Source of the DNA: Corynebacterium sp.
Lineage (GTDB): Bacteria; Actinomycetota; Actinomycetes; Mycobacteriales; Mycobacteriaceae
Assembly (NCBI RefSeq): GCF_012838985.1
Contig: NZ_DUOE01000096.1
Coordinates: 1 to 43,261, forward strand
Length of the DNA stretch: 43,261 nt
Direction: 5' to 3'
Below the pieces are notes generated by a model, which saw only the letters and a list, made by a program, of their open reading frames with translations, was not told the DNA's origin and made no database searches. A program made the translations under genes and the position numbers. The stretch's first letter is position 1. Each line of letters starts with the position of its first letter. Positions 25,464 to 36,243 of this stretch are shown here, in pieces.

Positions 25464-25468
25464 CGGGG

Positions 25469-26794
25469 CTACTGCAGCAGCGGGTTGTAGAGCAGCGAAT
25501 TGCGGCGGGTGGAGCACTCGGTGGCGATCCGGATGTCCTGGGCGATCCTCCCCTCGTCACGCAGGCGGTACATGGCGGAGACCATGCGGTCGCGGACATT
25601 GTCGGGGGACAGGGTGTTGACGAAGATCTTGGTGCCGCCTTCGAAGCCGGCGAGCGTCGATACGCGCCACTTGATGTTCACACGCCAGGGCATGGGCAGG
25701 TCGAGATCGACCGGGCGGTGGTGCCACTCCTCGTTGACGGGCACATCGGGGCCGGTGGCGGCGTGGCAGGCGTGGATGAGGTCGCTCATGCCGCGGATCT
25801 CGGCGTTGGACATCAGCCAGGGCTCCGGGGTGGCGGAGCGGGAGTAGATCGTCAGGGTGGGGTAGCGGTGGCCGAAACCGGCGTGGACGACGGCGTGCTC
25901 GTTCTCCGCGATGATGAGGTTGCGGTAGCCGGCGTAGTCGACGCCCCACTCGTTGTAGATGTTGTGGTTGGTGCGCAGACGGGAGATCTCCAGCTCGGCC
26001 TGGACGGAGCGGGCGTCGATGGCCACGAGCTGCTTGTGCAGATGGTCGAAGGACGCGCCGGCGGGGGCCAGCCAGTTCTGGAACGCCGCGACGTACGGCG
26101 CATAACGGTTGCGCTGGTAGAGGTCGTCGATGCCGTCGATGGTGAACAGGGTGAGCGCGAAGTGCTCCTCCGGGGTGAGGGTGCCGGAGGAGGCGAGTTC
26201 ATTGTCGTGCGTGGCGTCGTCGGTGAAGTGGCGGCGCGAGATGATGACGTCGTGGCCGCCGCCGAAGTAGGCGGGGGCGTACCCGAGCAGCTCCTCCTCG
26301 GAGAGGTCCGCGGACTGCCCGCCCGCCGTGAGACGGGTGCGCACGATGTCGAGCACGTGCTCGCGTCCCGCCGGGTCCGCCAGGTAGGTGGCCATGCGGG
26401 CGACGGTCTCCGGGTCCATCTCGTAGCCGTAGTTCTTGGACCAGTAGTCGTAGGAGATGATCTCGAAGAGGTTGGGCACGCGGCGGAACTCGGGCACCGT
26501 GTCGTCGAGTTCGTGGGGGAGCAGGCCCTGGAGGATCCTCCAGTCGGAACCGTCGCGGACCATGCGGGACTTCTCCGGCGGGGTGGCCAGGGGGGTGGCG
26601 GCGCAGAAGGCGCAGCGGTGGTCGCGGTCGTGGGGCCCCAGGGGTGCGGGGTCGACGGCCGGCTTCGACAGGGGACGGTTGCCCCGGCCGGGTACGGTCC
26701 ACACCTCGGTCCCGGAGAACGGGTTGACCTGTTTGATCGTTCCGTCGGCCATGATGGTGATGGGGTCGCGGTGCGCATTGACGGGGAGGTTCAT
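25469..26794 (-). CDS. GalT/HIT-fold protein (DUF4921-like)
   Basis: NPFSGTEVWTVPGRGNRPL, HRCAFCAATPLATPPEKSRM, SFDHLHKQLVAID (HxHxQ nucleotidyltransferase-like), WRVNIKWRVSTLAGFEGGTKIFVNTLSP. Confidence 0.75.
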   Translation of the reverse strand: MNLPVNAHRDPITIMADGTIKQVNPFSGTEVWTVPGRGNRPLSKPAVDPAPLGPHDRDHRCAFCAATPLATPPEKSRMVRDGSDWRILQGLLPHELDDTVPEFRRVPNLFEIISYDYWSKNYGYEMDPETVARMATYLADPAGREHVLDIVRTRLTAGGQSADLSEEELLGYAPAYFGGGHDVIISRRHFTDDATHDNELASSGTLTPEEHFALTLFTIDGIDDLYQRNRYAPYVAAFQNWLAPAGASFDHLHKQLVAIDARSVQAELEISRLRTNHNIYNEWGVDYAGYRNLIIAENEHAVVHAGFGHRYPTLTIYSRSATPEPWLMSNAEIRGMSDLIHACHAATGPDVPVNEEWHHRPVDLDLPMPWRVNIKWRVSTLAGFEGGTKIFVNTLSPDNVRDRMVSAMYRLRDEGRIAQDIRIATECSTRRNSLLYNPLLQ

Positions 26795-26824
26795 ACCCTC
26801 CAGGTTATTGGCTAGTCTTTCCTC

Positions 26825-27205
26825 ATGCCTGCGATCCAGTTTGATGTCCTCATCCCCGACTCCGCCGCACTCCAGCTCCAGGAGGTGTTCGAGGACGCCA
26901 TGAAGAAGCTTCTCGACGCCGGGAAGCTCACCGCCGCCGACGTCACCCACCACCACGCCCCCGCCCTCTACGAGGGCATCGAGGAGGGCCTGCGCGAGGA
27001 TCGCGACGATCTCTACGACGCGCAGGTCCACCGCTACGTCATCCGGGTGGAGGGTCAGACCGGTTCCGTGAACCAGCTGGCCATGGTCCTCTCCCGCTTC
27101 CTCACCCCGCAGGCCGACCTGCCGCAGGACGCCCTGCTCCTCGAGCAGGAGCAGAACTACGAGGTGGACGCGATCTACCCCTGGGCGGTGGAGATCCGGA
27201 GGTAG
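26825..27205 (+). CDS. Conserved hypothetical protein
   Basis: 126-aa ORF with good codon usage; TAGTCT hexamer 6 nt before ATG. Confidence 0.65.
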   Translation: MPAIQFDVLIPDSAALQLQEVFEDAMKKLLDAGKLTAADVTHHHAPALYEGIEEGLREDRDDLYDAQVHRYVIRVEGQTGSVNQLAMVLSRFLTPQADLPQDALLLEQEQNYEVDAIYPWAVEIRR

Positions 27206-28263
27206 TCCGCGGCGAGGCGGGCGCCGGCGTCGAAAAGCTGCTTCTCGACGTCCACCGGCTCGCCCATCTCCACCGTGAGCACGTCCGCGCCCGGGTCGAC
27301 GTCGATGCGTCCGGCGACGATGCCGAGCGTGGCGTCGGTGCCCGCGACGATGTCGGCGATGGTGCCGACGACCTTGCCGGTCAGCGACTGCGCGTCGAAG
27401 GCGCCCTCACCGGTGATGACGAGGTTCGCCTGCGGGATCGACTCGTTGAGCCCCAGTGCGTCCGCCACGAGCGGCGCGCCGGGCAGCACGTGGACGTGGC
27501 TGTCGGTGCCGTGGAGCATCGTCGACAGCCAGTGGATGCCCACCGGCACGGCACCCGCGGCGCCGAAGCGCGGGGTGTGCGGGTCGATGCCGAGGGTCTC
27601 GGCGGCGTGGGTGAGGGCGGCGTCGAGAAGCGTGACGTCCTCGGCGGACGCGCCCTTCTGCGGCGCGTAGACGGTGGCGGCCTCGGGGACCGTCGCGTTG
27701 ACGTCGGTGAGCAGCACCCATTCGACGGCCGCGGCGGGGATGTTGAGCTGGGCGGTGTCGATGCTGGCCAGCTGACCGAGCGAGCCTCCGCCCTTCGGCA
27801 GGGAGTATCCCTCCGCGTCGAGGGGGGACGCGCCGAGCGCCACGAGGATGCCGGTGCCCGCGTCGGAGGTCGCGGAACCTCCCAGGCACAGGACGATGCG
27901 GGTGGCGCCGCGGGTCTGGGCGTCGGCGATGAGCACGCCGGTGCCGTAGGTGTCGCCGGTGAGGGGGACCGGGTTGTCGGCCACCGCCGGGAGGCCGGAG
28001 GCCGCGGCGATGTCGATGTAGGCCGTTGTGCCGTCGAAGACGTAGGAGGCCTCGGTGAGGCGGCCGGCGGCGTCGGTGGTGGGCAGGGTGATGGTCTGGC
28101 CGTCGAAGGTGGCGGCGGTGCCCTCACCCCCGTCGGCCATGGGTGCGAGGGTGATCTCGGCGTCCCGGATGATCGAGCGGACACCCTCGCCGATCAGCCG
28201 CGCGGCCTGATCAGCGGTGGCAGTGCCCTTGAAGGAGTCGGGGGCGATGATGATGTGGACCAT
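27175..28263 (-). CDS. Glycerate kinase (GlxK/GarK type)
   Basis: HIIIAPDSFKGTATADQAARLIGEGVRSI, LAPMADGGEGTAATF, VLCLGGSATSDAGTGILVALGA, VITGEGAFDAQSLTGK. Confidence 0.95.
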   Translation of the reverse strand: MVHIIIAPDSFKGTATADQAARLIGEGVRSIIRDAEITLAPMADGGEGTAATFDGQTITLPTTDAAGRLTEASYVFDGTTAYIDIAAASGLPAVADNPVPLTGDTYGTGVLIADAQTRGATRIVLCLGGSATSDAGTGILVALGASPLDAEGYSLPKGGGSLGQLASIDTAQLNIPAAAVEWVLLTDVNATVPEAATVYAPQKGASAEDVTLLDAALTHAAETLGIDPHTPRFGAAGAVPVGIHWLSTMLHGTDSHVHVLPGAPLVADALGLNESIPQANLVITGEGAFDAQSLTGKVVGTIADIVAGTDATLGIVAGRIDVDPGADVLTVEMGEPVDVEKQLFDAGARLAADYLRISTAQG

Positions 28264-28336
28264 GGGAAGCAGTCTAGGGCCAGTGGGAGTGACATATTCA
28301 ACTCCGTGGTGACTTGCGTGAACGCCGCCGCCCGTG

Positions 28337-29747
<1,411 letters not shown>

Positions 29748-29762
29748 GAACCCTTCAGCCTC

Positions 29763-29800
29763 CTGGCCCTGCCGCACCACACATTGTGCGGCAGGGCCAG
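29763..29800 (+). terminator. Hairpin/terminator downstream of gdhA
   Basis: 15-bp stem CTGGCCCTGCCGCAC / GTGCGGCAGGGCCAG with 8-nt loop, followed by TAATCTTT. Confidence 0.75.
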
Positions 29801-29813
29801 TAATCTTTGAGTC

Positions 29814-30518
29814 ATGTATAGAGTCTTCGAAGCCCTGGACGAGCTCAACCAGACCGTGGAGCAGGCCTACGGTGTGCCCATGACCTCCAACTGCATGGTG
29901 CCGCGCAACGACACCCTCGCGCTTCTCGACGATCTGCGCAACGCCCTGCCCGTGGAGATCGACGACGCCCAGGATGTCCTGGACCAGCGGGACGAGATCC
30001 TCCGCGGGGCCGAGGACCGGGCCCGCGACATGATCGCCGCGGCCGAGGCCGAGGCCCACGAGATCGTCTCCCGCGCCCAGGCGGACGCCGACCACATGGT
30101 CGACGACGCCCAGCACCGCGCCACCACCATGGTGGCGAAGGCCGAGGATGACGCCGACCACATGGTGACGTCGGCGCGTCGCGAAGCGGACGACACCATC
30201 CACCGCGCGCAGGTCGAGGCCGACCGCCTCATCGAGGACGGCAACGACTCCTACCGACGCAGCGTCGACGAGGGCATCGCCGAGCAGGAACGCCTGGTCT
30301 CCGAGTCCGAGGTCGTGCGCCGCGCGAACGAGGAGGCGCACCGCATCGTCGACACCGCCCACGCCGATTCCGAACGGCTGCGCAGCGAGTGCGACGAGTT
30401 CGTCGACAACAAGCTCTCCGAGTTCGAGGGCTCCCTCAACGAGGTCCTGCGCACCGTCACGCGGGACCGTCAGGCACTGCGTCGGGGCGCAGGTGTGTCC
30501 CGCCGCCGAAGTGAGTAG
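29814..30518 (+). CDS. DivIVA-like coiled-coil cell division protein (SepIVA homologue)
   Basis: MYRVFEALDELNQTVEQAYGVPMTSNCMVPRNDTLALLDDLRNALPVEIDDAQDVLDQRDEIL plus long coiled-coil; upstream of DUF177-rnc-mutM as Rv2927c is in M. tuberculosis. Confidence 0.82.
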   Translation: MYRVFEALDELNQTVEQAYGVPMTSNCMVPRNDTLALLDDLRNALPVEIDDAQDVLDQRDEILRGAEDRARDMIAAAEAEAHEIVSRAQADADHMVDDAQHRATTMVAKAEDDADHMVTSARREADDTIHRAQVEADRLIEDGNDSYRRSVDEGIAEQERLVSESEVVRRANEEAHRIVDTAHADSERLRSECDEFVDNKLSEFEGSLNEVLRTVTRDRQALRRGAGVSRRRSE

Positions 30519-30530
30519 GCTCGGTACGTT

Positions 30531-31037
30531 ATGACTTCACCTTTCGTGTTCAACGTCGCCCGTCTCACCGATTTCGAGCAGCGCACCCAGACCGGCCCCG
30601 CCCCCACCCGCATCGGGCCGGAGATGATCGGCATCGCCGAGGGCGCGGAGGTCACCGTCGACGCCACCCTCACCCAGCTGGGCGGGGGAGTGCTCGTCGA
30701 CGCCACCGTCACCGCCGAGCTCACCGGCCAGTGCGTCCGCTGCCTCGCCGACCTCAACCCGCCGCTGGAGATCCGTGTCCAGCAGGTGTTCTCCGGTTCG
30801 GACGACTTCGTCACCGGTGACGCCGAGGACGACGACGAGGTCGACGAGCTGCCGGAGATCGTCGGCGACGAGATCGACCTGCTGCAGTCCGTCATCGACG
30901 AGGCCGGCCTCACCCTGCCCTTCAACCCGCAGTGCGCGGACGGCTGCGACGACTCCGAGACCCCCGCCCCGGACGGCGTCTCCGGCGAGTATGAGCCGCT
31001 CGACCCGCGCTGGGCCGACCTGGAGAAGTTCCTGTGA
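30531..31037 (+). CDS. DUF177/YceD family protein
   Basis: PFVFNVARL, LTGQCVRCLADLNPPLEIRVQQVF, EIDLLQSVIDEAGLTLPFNPQCADGC; directly upstream of rnc. Confidence 0.88.
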   Translation: MTSPFVFNVARLTDFEQRTQTGPAPTRIGPEMIGIAEGAEVTVDATLTQLGGGVLVDATVTAELTGQCVRCLADLNPPLEIRVQQVFSGSDDFVTGDAEDDDEVDELPEIVGDEIDLLQSVIDEAGLTLPFNPQCADGCDDSETPAPDGVSGEYEPLDPRWADLEKFL

Positions 31038-31795
31038 GCCGGAGGCGTTCCCGTCCCACCGGTGAGGAGGCCTGGGCCGCGGCCTTCGCGGCCGTCGATC
31101 ACACCCCGCTTCTCGACGCCCTCGGTGTCACCATCTCCGACGACCACCTGCGGCTCGCCCTGACGCACCGCAGCTTCGCCAACGAGAACGGCAACCTGCC
31201 GAACAACGAGCGCCTCGAGTTCCTCGGCGACGCCGTCCTCGGCCTGTCCGTGGCCAACCAGCTCTACGACCAGTACCCGTCGCGCCCGGAGTCGGACATC
31301 TCGAAGATGCGCGCCTCCATCGTGTCCCGCTTCGGACTGGCCGACATCGCCCGGGAGATCAACCTCGGCCCGCACATCCTGCTCGGCAGGGGAGAGCTGG
31401 TCACCGAGGGCCGGGAGAAGGACTCCATCCTCGCGGACACCACCGAGGCCCTGCTGGGGTCCATCTACCTGGAGCACGGTTTCGAGACCGCCCGCGGCGT
31501 GGTCCTGCGCCTGTTCGAGGAGAAGATCAACACCGCCTCGGCCAGCAACATCCACCGCGACTGGAAGACGACCCTGCAGGAGCGGGCCGCCGAGCTCAAG
31601 TACCCGATGCCGGTGTACGACGCCACGTCGACCGGCCCCGAGCACGACCTCACGTTCAGTGCCCTGGTGACCGTCAACGGCATCGAGCTGGGCCGCGGTG
31701 TCGGGCCGAGCAAGAAGATCGCCGAGCAGGCCTCCGCGCGTGAGGCCTACCTCGCGCTGAGGGAGAATCCGCGTGCCGGAACTCCCCGAGGTTGA
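31034..31795 (+). CDS. rnc: Ribonuclease III
   Basis: [60 protein letters not shown]-terminal dsRBD. Confidence 0.97.
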   Translation: MSRRRSRPTGEEAWAAAFAAVDHTPLLDALGVTISDDHLRLALTHRSFANENGNLPNNERLEFLGDAVLGLSVANQLYDQYPSRPESDISKMRASIVSRFGLADIAREINLGPHILLGRGELVTEGREKDSILADTTEALLGSIYLEHGFETARGVVLRLFEEKINTASASNIHRDWKTTLQERAAELKYPMPVYDATSTGPEHDLTFSALVTVNGIELGRGVGPSKKIAEQASAREAYLALRENPRAGTPRG

Positions 31796-32600
31796 GGTCG
31801 TCCGCCGGGGGCTCGAGACGCACCTGGACGGCGCCACCTTCGAGGACGTCGCCGTGCTGCACCCCCGTGCGAACCGCGGTCAGGACGCGCCGCTGGCGGA
31901 CCTGCTCGTCGGTGCGCGTATCGACGCCGTGCGGCGCCGCGGCAAGTACCTCTGGCTCGACCTCGGCGATGACGCCCTCTACGTCCACCTCGGCATGAGC
32001 GGACAGATGCTCGTCGGCGACCCCGGCGTGTGCACCTCGCCGCACATGCGCATCCGTTCCCTGCTCACCAACACCGCCGGGCGGGAACGCGAGCTCGCCT
32101 TCGTCGACCAGCGCACCTTCGGCCGCTGGCTGTACACCCCGCAGGTCGGCGGGGTGCCGGTGCCGGTGGCCCATGTGGCGCACGACCCGCTGGAATCAGA
32201 CTTCGACCGGGTGGCCGTGGCCCGCCTCATCCGCCGGAAGCGCTCGCCGATCAAGTCGGTGCTGCTCAACCAGGAGGTCGTCAGCGGCATCGGCAACATC
32301 TACGCCGACGAGGCCCTGTGGCAGGCCCGCATCGCCCCGACCCGCCGGGCCTCGTCCCTGCTGCAGCGGGAGGCGGTGGCGCTTCTCGACGCCGCCGAGG
32401 ACGTCATGCGCCGCGCCCTCGCCGAGGGCGGCACCTCCTTCGACTCGCTCTACGTCAACGTCAACGGCGAATCGGGATACTTCTCCCGGTCCCTGAACGC
32501 GTACGGGCGGGAGGGGGAGCCGTGCCACCGGTGCGGCACCCCGCTGCGGCGCATCGTCGTCGGCGGGCGTTCCTCTCATTTCTGCGACAAGTGTCAGTGA
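31773..32600 (+). CDS. mutM: Formamidopyrimidine-DNA glycosylase
   Basis: [18 protein letters not shown]-terminus from GTG 31773, [16 protein letters not shown]-terminal zinc finger [25 protein letters not shown]. Confidence 0.97.
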   Translation: MPELPEVEVVRRGLETHLDGATFEDVAVLHPRANRGQDAPLADLLVGARIDAVRRRGKYLWLDLGDDALYVHLGMSGQMLVGDPGVCTSPHMRIRSLLTNTAGRERELAFVDQRTFGRWLYTPQVGGVPVPVAHVAHDPLESDFDRVAVARLIRRKRSPIKSVLLNQEVVSGIGNIYADEALWQARIAPTRRASSLLQREAVALLDAAEDVMRRALAEGGTSFDSLYVNVNGESGYFSRSLNAYGREGEPCHRCGTPLRRIVVGGRSSHFCDKCQ

Positions 32601-32631
32601 CCTGAGCCACATTTGGCGCTACCTTTGAGGA

Positions 32632-34104
32632 ATGGAATCCCTCGAATCATTCGTCACAGGGACGGTCAACGACAACCTCTGGACCGTCGTCCCCTGGCTG
32701 CTGATCGCGGCCGGCCTGTACTTCGGCATCCGCACCATCCTCGTGCAGATCCGCATGCTGCCCGACATGCTCCGCTCCGTCATGGAGAAGCCCGGCATAC
32801 CGGGCAAGGACAAGGACGATGAGTACGGCGGCATCTCTGCCTTCCAGGCCTTCACCATCTCCGCGGCCTCCCGCGTCGGCACCGGCAACATCGCCGGCGT
32901 CGCCGTCGCCATCACCCTCGGCGGGCCCGGCGCGGTGTTCTGGATGTGGATGATCGCCGTCATCGGCGGCGCCACCGCCTTCGTCGAGTCCACCCTCGCG
33001 CAGCTGTGGAAGACGAAGGACGCCCACGGCAACTACCACGGCGGTCCCGCCTACTACATGACCCGCGGCCTCAACGCGAAGTGGCTGGCGTTCATCTTCG
33101 CGGTGTTCATCTCCATCACCTACGGCTTCGTCTACAACGCCATCCAGACCAACTCCATCGTCGAGGCCGTCGGAGGGTCCCTCGAACGCGACGACAACAT
33201 GTTCAAGATGGTCGTCGGCGGCATCCTCGCCCTGCTCACCGCGCTGGTCATCTTCGGTGGTGTGCGTCGTATCGCGAGCGCCACCCAGATCATCGTGCCG
33301 TTCATGGCCGTCGCCTACCTCGTCGTGGCGCTCATCGTCATCGCCCTGCGCATCCAGGAGGTGCCCGGAGTCATCGCCGACATCGTCGGCCACGCCCTCG
33401 GCCTGCGGGAGATCGCCGGTGCCGCGGTCGGAGCCGCCTTCATGAACGGCATGCGCCGCGGCCTGTTCTCCAACGAGGCCGGCATGGGATCCGCCCCCAA
33501 CGCCGCCGCCGCCGCGACCGTCTCCCACCCCGTGAAGCAGGGCCTGGTGCAGACCCTCGGCGTGTATTTCGACACCATCATCATCTGCTCCATCACCGCC
33601 GTGATCATCCTGCTGGGAGCCGGGGACATCGCCTACGGGGAGACCGTCCAGGGTGCCTCGCTCACCCAGGAGGCACTGGCCGGCACCGTCGGAGCGTGGG
33701 GCACGCACTTCCTCACGTTCATCCTCTTCTTCCTGGCGTTCTCCTCGATCCTGGGCAACTACTACCTCGCCCAGACGAACATCGAGTACCTCACCCGGTC
33801 GGATCTGTGGCTCACCGTGTTCCGGGTGGTCGTCGTCGGCTTCGTGTTCTTCGGCGCAGTCGGCTCCCTGCCGCTCGTCTGGGCACTCGGCGACACCTTC
33901 GCCGCGACGATGGTGTTCATCAACCTCATCGCGATCGTCCCGCTCGGCGGCGTGGCCATCAAGCTGCTGCGCAACTACGGCGAGCAGCGCAGCCGCGGCA
34001 TCGACCCGGTCTTCCACCGCGACATGCTGCCCGAGCTGAAGAACGTCGAGTACTGGGACGGCTCCGACCCCGTCACCCGCCGCGCACTGGAGGATCGCCG
34101 ATAG
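32632..34104 (+). CDS. AGCS-family sodium:alanine/glycine symporter
   Basis: GGISAFQAFTISAASRVGTGNIAGVAVAITLGGPGAVFWMW, FSNEAGMGSAPNAAAAA. Confidence 0.95.
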   Translation: MESLESFVTGTVNDNLWTVVPWLLIAAGLYFGIRTILVQIRMLPDMLRSVMEKPGIPGKDKDDEYGGISAFQAFTISAASRVGTGNIAGVAVAITLGGPGAVFWMWMIAVIGGATAFVESTLAQLWKTKDAHGNYHGGPAYYMTRGLNAKWLAFIFAVFISITYGFVYNAIQTNSIVEAVGGSLERDDNMFKMVVGGILALLTALVIFGGVRRIASATQIIVPFMAVAYLVVALIVIALRIQEVPGVIADIVGHALGLREIAGAAVGAAFMNGMRRGLFSNEAGMGSAPNAAAAATVSHPVKQGLVQTLGVYFDTIIICSITAVIILLGAGDIAYGETVQGASLTQEALAGTVGAWGTHFLTFILFFLAFSSILGNYYLAQTNIEYLTRSDLWLTVFRVVVVGFVFFGAVGSLPLVWALGDTFAATMVFINLIAIVPLGGVAIKLLRNYGEQRSRGIDPVFHRDMLPELKNVEYWDGSDPVTRRALEDRR

Positions 34105-34114
34105 GATGAACGGC

Positions 34115-34393
34115 ATGACCCGTATCACAGCTCATGTCGACGGCCAGGTCCAGGGTGTCGGTTTCCGCTGGTGGGTCCGCGGCCAGTCCGTGGACCTCAA
34201 CCTCGATGGATCTGCGGAGAACCTGCCGGACGGTCGTGTCCGCATCGTCGCCGAGGGCACCCGGGACTCGGTGCAGGCTCTGCTCGAGCGTCTGGAGGCG
34301 CAGCCGTCCGCTCATCGACGCCCCGGCCAGGTCACCTCCGTGACATGGGTCTGGGAGGACCCGCTCGGCGAGCAGGGTTTTCTCGTCCGGTGA
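34115..34393 (+). CDS. acyP: Acylphosphatase
   Basis: AHVDGQVQGVGFRWWVRGQSVDLNLDGSAENLPDGRVRIVAEG; alternative ATG at 34106. Confidence 0.93.
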   Translation: MTRITAHVDGQVQGVGFRWWVRGQSVDLNLDGSAENLPDGRVRIVAEGTRDSVQALLERLEAQPSAHRRPGQVTSVTWVWEDPLGEQGFLVR

Positions 34394-36207
34394 GCCGGCC
34401 GATTCTGCTCTTCCTGCACGGGGTGGGGCAGGGGGATCCGGACGGACGGTGGCGCACCGCCCTGGAACCGGCCCTGCAGGCCGTCGGCTATTCCGATCTC
34501 TCCGGGGTGCGTGTCATCGCGCCGCGCTACGCCGACGCCCTGCACGGGGTGGAGGATGATCTCCGGATGCCTCCGCTCACGGTCAAGGAACCTGCCCGGA
34601 AAGCCCTGCGGGACCACCGCCGTGACTTCGAGCAGCGTGTGTCGGCGATGGAGCAGCTGGTGGGCCGGCACACCGGGGGCCGGCACATCCCGCTGGCTGA
34701 TGCCGTCATCAACGTCGCCGTGGGTGTCCCGAACTTCGCGCAGGCCCGCAACTACCTGGCCGACCAACGGGTCCGTGCCGGGGTGCTCACCCGGATCCTG
34801 GAGGAGCTTCCCGGTGAGGGGCGCATCCTCATCGTGGGACACAGCCTCGGTTCGGTGATCGCGGCTGATCTGGTGCGGCGGCTGCCGGTGGGGCTGGAAG
34901 TGACCGGCCTGGTCACGGTGGGTAGTCCGCTGACGAACCAGCAGTTCGACGTCGATAAGCTGCGGCAGGAACTGGCCGTCCCGCCCACGAACCTCGCCTG
35001 GTGGGTCAACTTCTGGAGTCCCTCCGACCCGGTGGCAGCACTACGCGGGGTGTCCTCGGTGTTCCCGTGGGTGCTGGACCAGAAGGTGGCCACGACACCG
35101 TTCCCGGGGTCGGCGCACTCCTCCCGGGAGTATCTCGCCTCCCCGGCCGTGGCCACCGCGATCGGGTACGCGCTCTTCGGTTCCCGGTCCCGGGAGCTCG
35201 ACCTGGTCAGCCGGGGCGTGGACATCACCCTGGACTCGCAGGAGCGCGACGGTCTGCAGGCCCTGCGCTACGCCCACCTGATCAGCGAACGGATGAAGGG
35301 GGATGAGAAGCAACGGTACCTCGGTGCACTGGCACAGGTGCAGGCCGGCACGGTCGCCGAGATCAGGGCCCGGGCGCACCGGGAGAGACGTCCGGTGGCT
35401 GCTGCGATCGCCGAGCTGGATGTCGATCTCACGGACATGGAGAAGGACCCTCGGATGCCGGACGCCACCAGGCATCTGAGCAGGGAGGAGGCGGTGACCC
35501 TCCTGGTGACCCTGGCCGAGCAGAACCTGCTAGCCCCTTTCGAGATCAACGTCGACGAGAAGATCCGCAAGCTGGCGATGGAGGATCTCACCGAGGGGAT
35601 GGGGCTGGGCTCATCCTTCGGCACCGACGTCTTCGAGGCACTCGATGAGGCAGCCGACGTACTGCGGACCGACCGGGGCAGATCCTGGGTGAAGTGGGGT
35701 CTGGTCGGGGTCGGGGCGATCGCACTGACGGTGGCCACCGGTGGGCTGGCGCTGACCGCCACGCCGGGGCTGGCCGGGGCGGCCGCCATCACCAGTGCCC
35801 TGGCCGGTTTCGGGCCGGGCGGCATGATCGGTGGGCTGTTGACCGCGGGCACACTCGTGTCGGCGGGCACGACCGGCATCGCCGTGGGTGTGCTCAGTCC
35901 CGCCACCAGCGCCGAATCCGTGGAGTCCCTGGTGAAATCGCAGCTGGCCCTGGTCATCCTGCGGGCGCGGCACCACCTGGAGGCGGACGACTCCATCTGG
36001 CTGAGCCTCACCGACACCGAACGAGTGCTGCGCCGGGAGCGTGCCCGCCTGGCGGAGTTCTCGGACCCCCGGGCCGACATCATCGTCGAGCTGGACCGGA
36101 AGCTCCGGGCCGTCGACGCCGCCCTCGCCTACATGAGCAGGAACAACCTCAGCCCGGTGCCGACCCCGGACGCGGGAGAGACGCAGCAGCGTTCCCTCCC
36201 GCGGTGA
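34390..36207 (+). CDS. Alpha/beta-hydrolase fused to Gly/Ala-rich membrane segment and helical tail, function unknown
   Basis: From GTG 34390 (GTGA overlap with acyP stop): ILLFLHGVGQGDPDGRW, RILIVGHSLGSVIAADLV nucleophile elbow; WVKWGLVGVGAIALTVATGGLALTATPGLAGAAAITSALAGFGPGGMIGGLLTAGTLVSAGTTGIAVG membrane region. Confidence 0.8.
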   Translation: MSRPILLFLHGVGQGDPDGRWRTALEPALQAVGYSDLSGVRVIAPRYADALHGVEDDLRMPPLTVKEPARKALRDHRRDFEQRVSAMEQLVGRHTGGRHIPLADAVINVAVGVPNFAQARNYLADQRVRAGVLTRILEELPGEGRILIVGHSLGSVIAADLVRRLPVGLEVTGLVTVGSPLTNQQFDVDKLRQELAVPPTNLAWWVNFWSPSDPVAALRGVSSVFPWVLDQKVATTPFPGSAHSSREYLASPAVATAIGYALFGSRSRELDLVSRGVDITLDSQERDGLQALRYAHLISERMKGDEKQRYLGALAQVQAGTVAEIRARAHRERRPVAAAIAELDVDLTDMEKDPRMPDATRHLSREEAVTLLVTLAEQNLLAPFEINVDEKIRKLAMEDLTEGMGLGSSFGTDVFEALDEAADVLRTDRGRSWVKWGLVGVGAIALTVATGGLALTATPGLAGAAAITSALAGFGPGGMIGGLLTAGTLVSAGTTGIAVGVLSPATSAESVESLVKSQLALVILRARHHLEADDSIWLSLTDTERVLRRERARLAEFSDPRADIIVELDRKLRAVDAALAYMSRNNLSPVPTPDAGETQQRSLPR

Positions 36208-36243
36208 CCGGGACCGGGCATCAGCAGCTGTTACCCTGATCGG

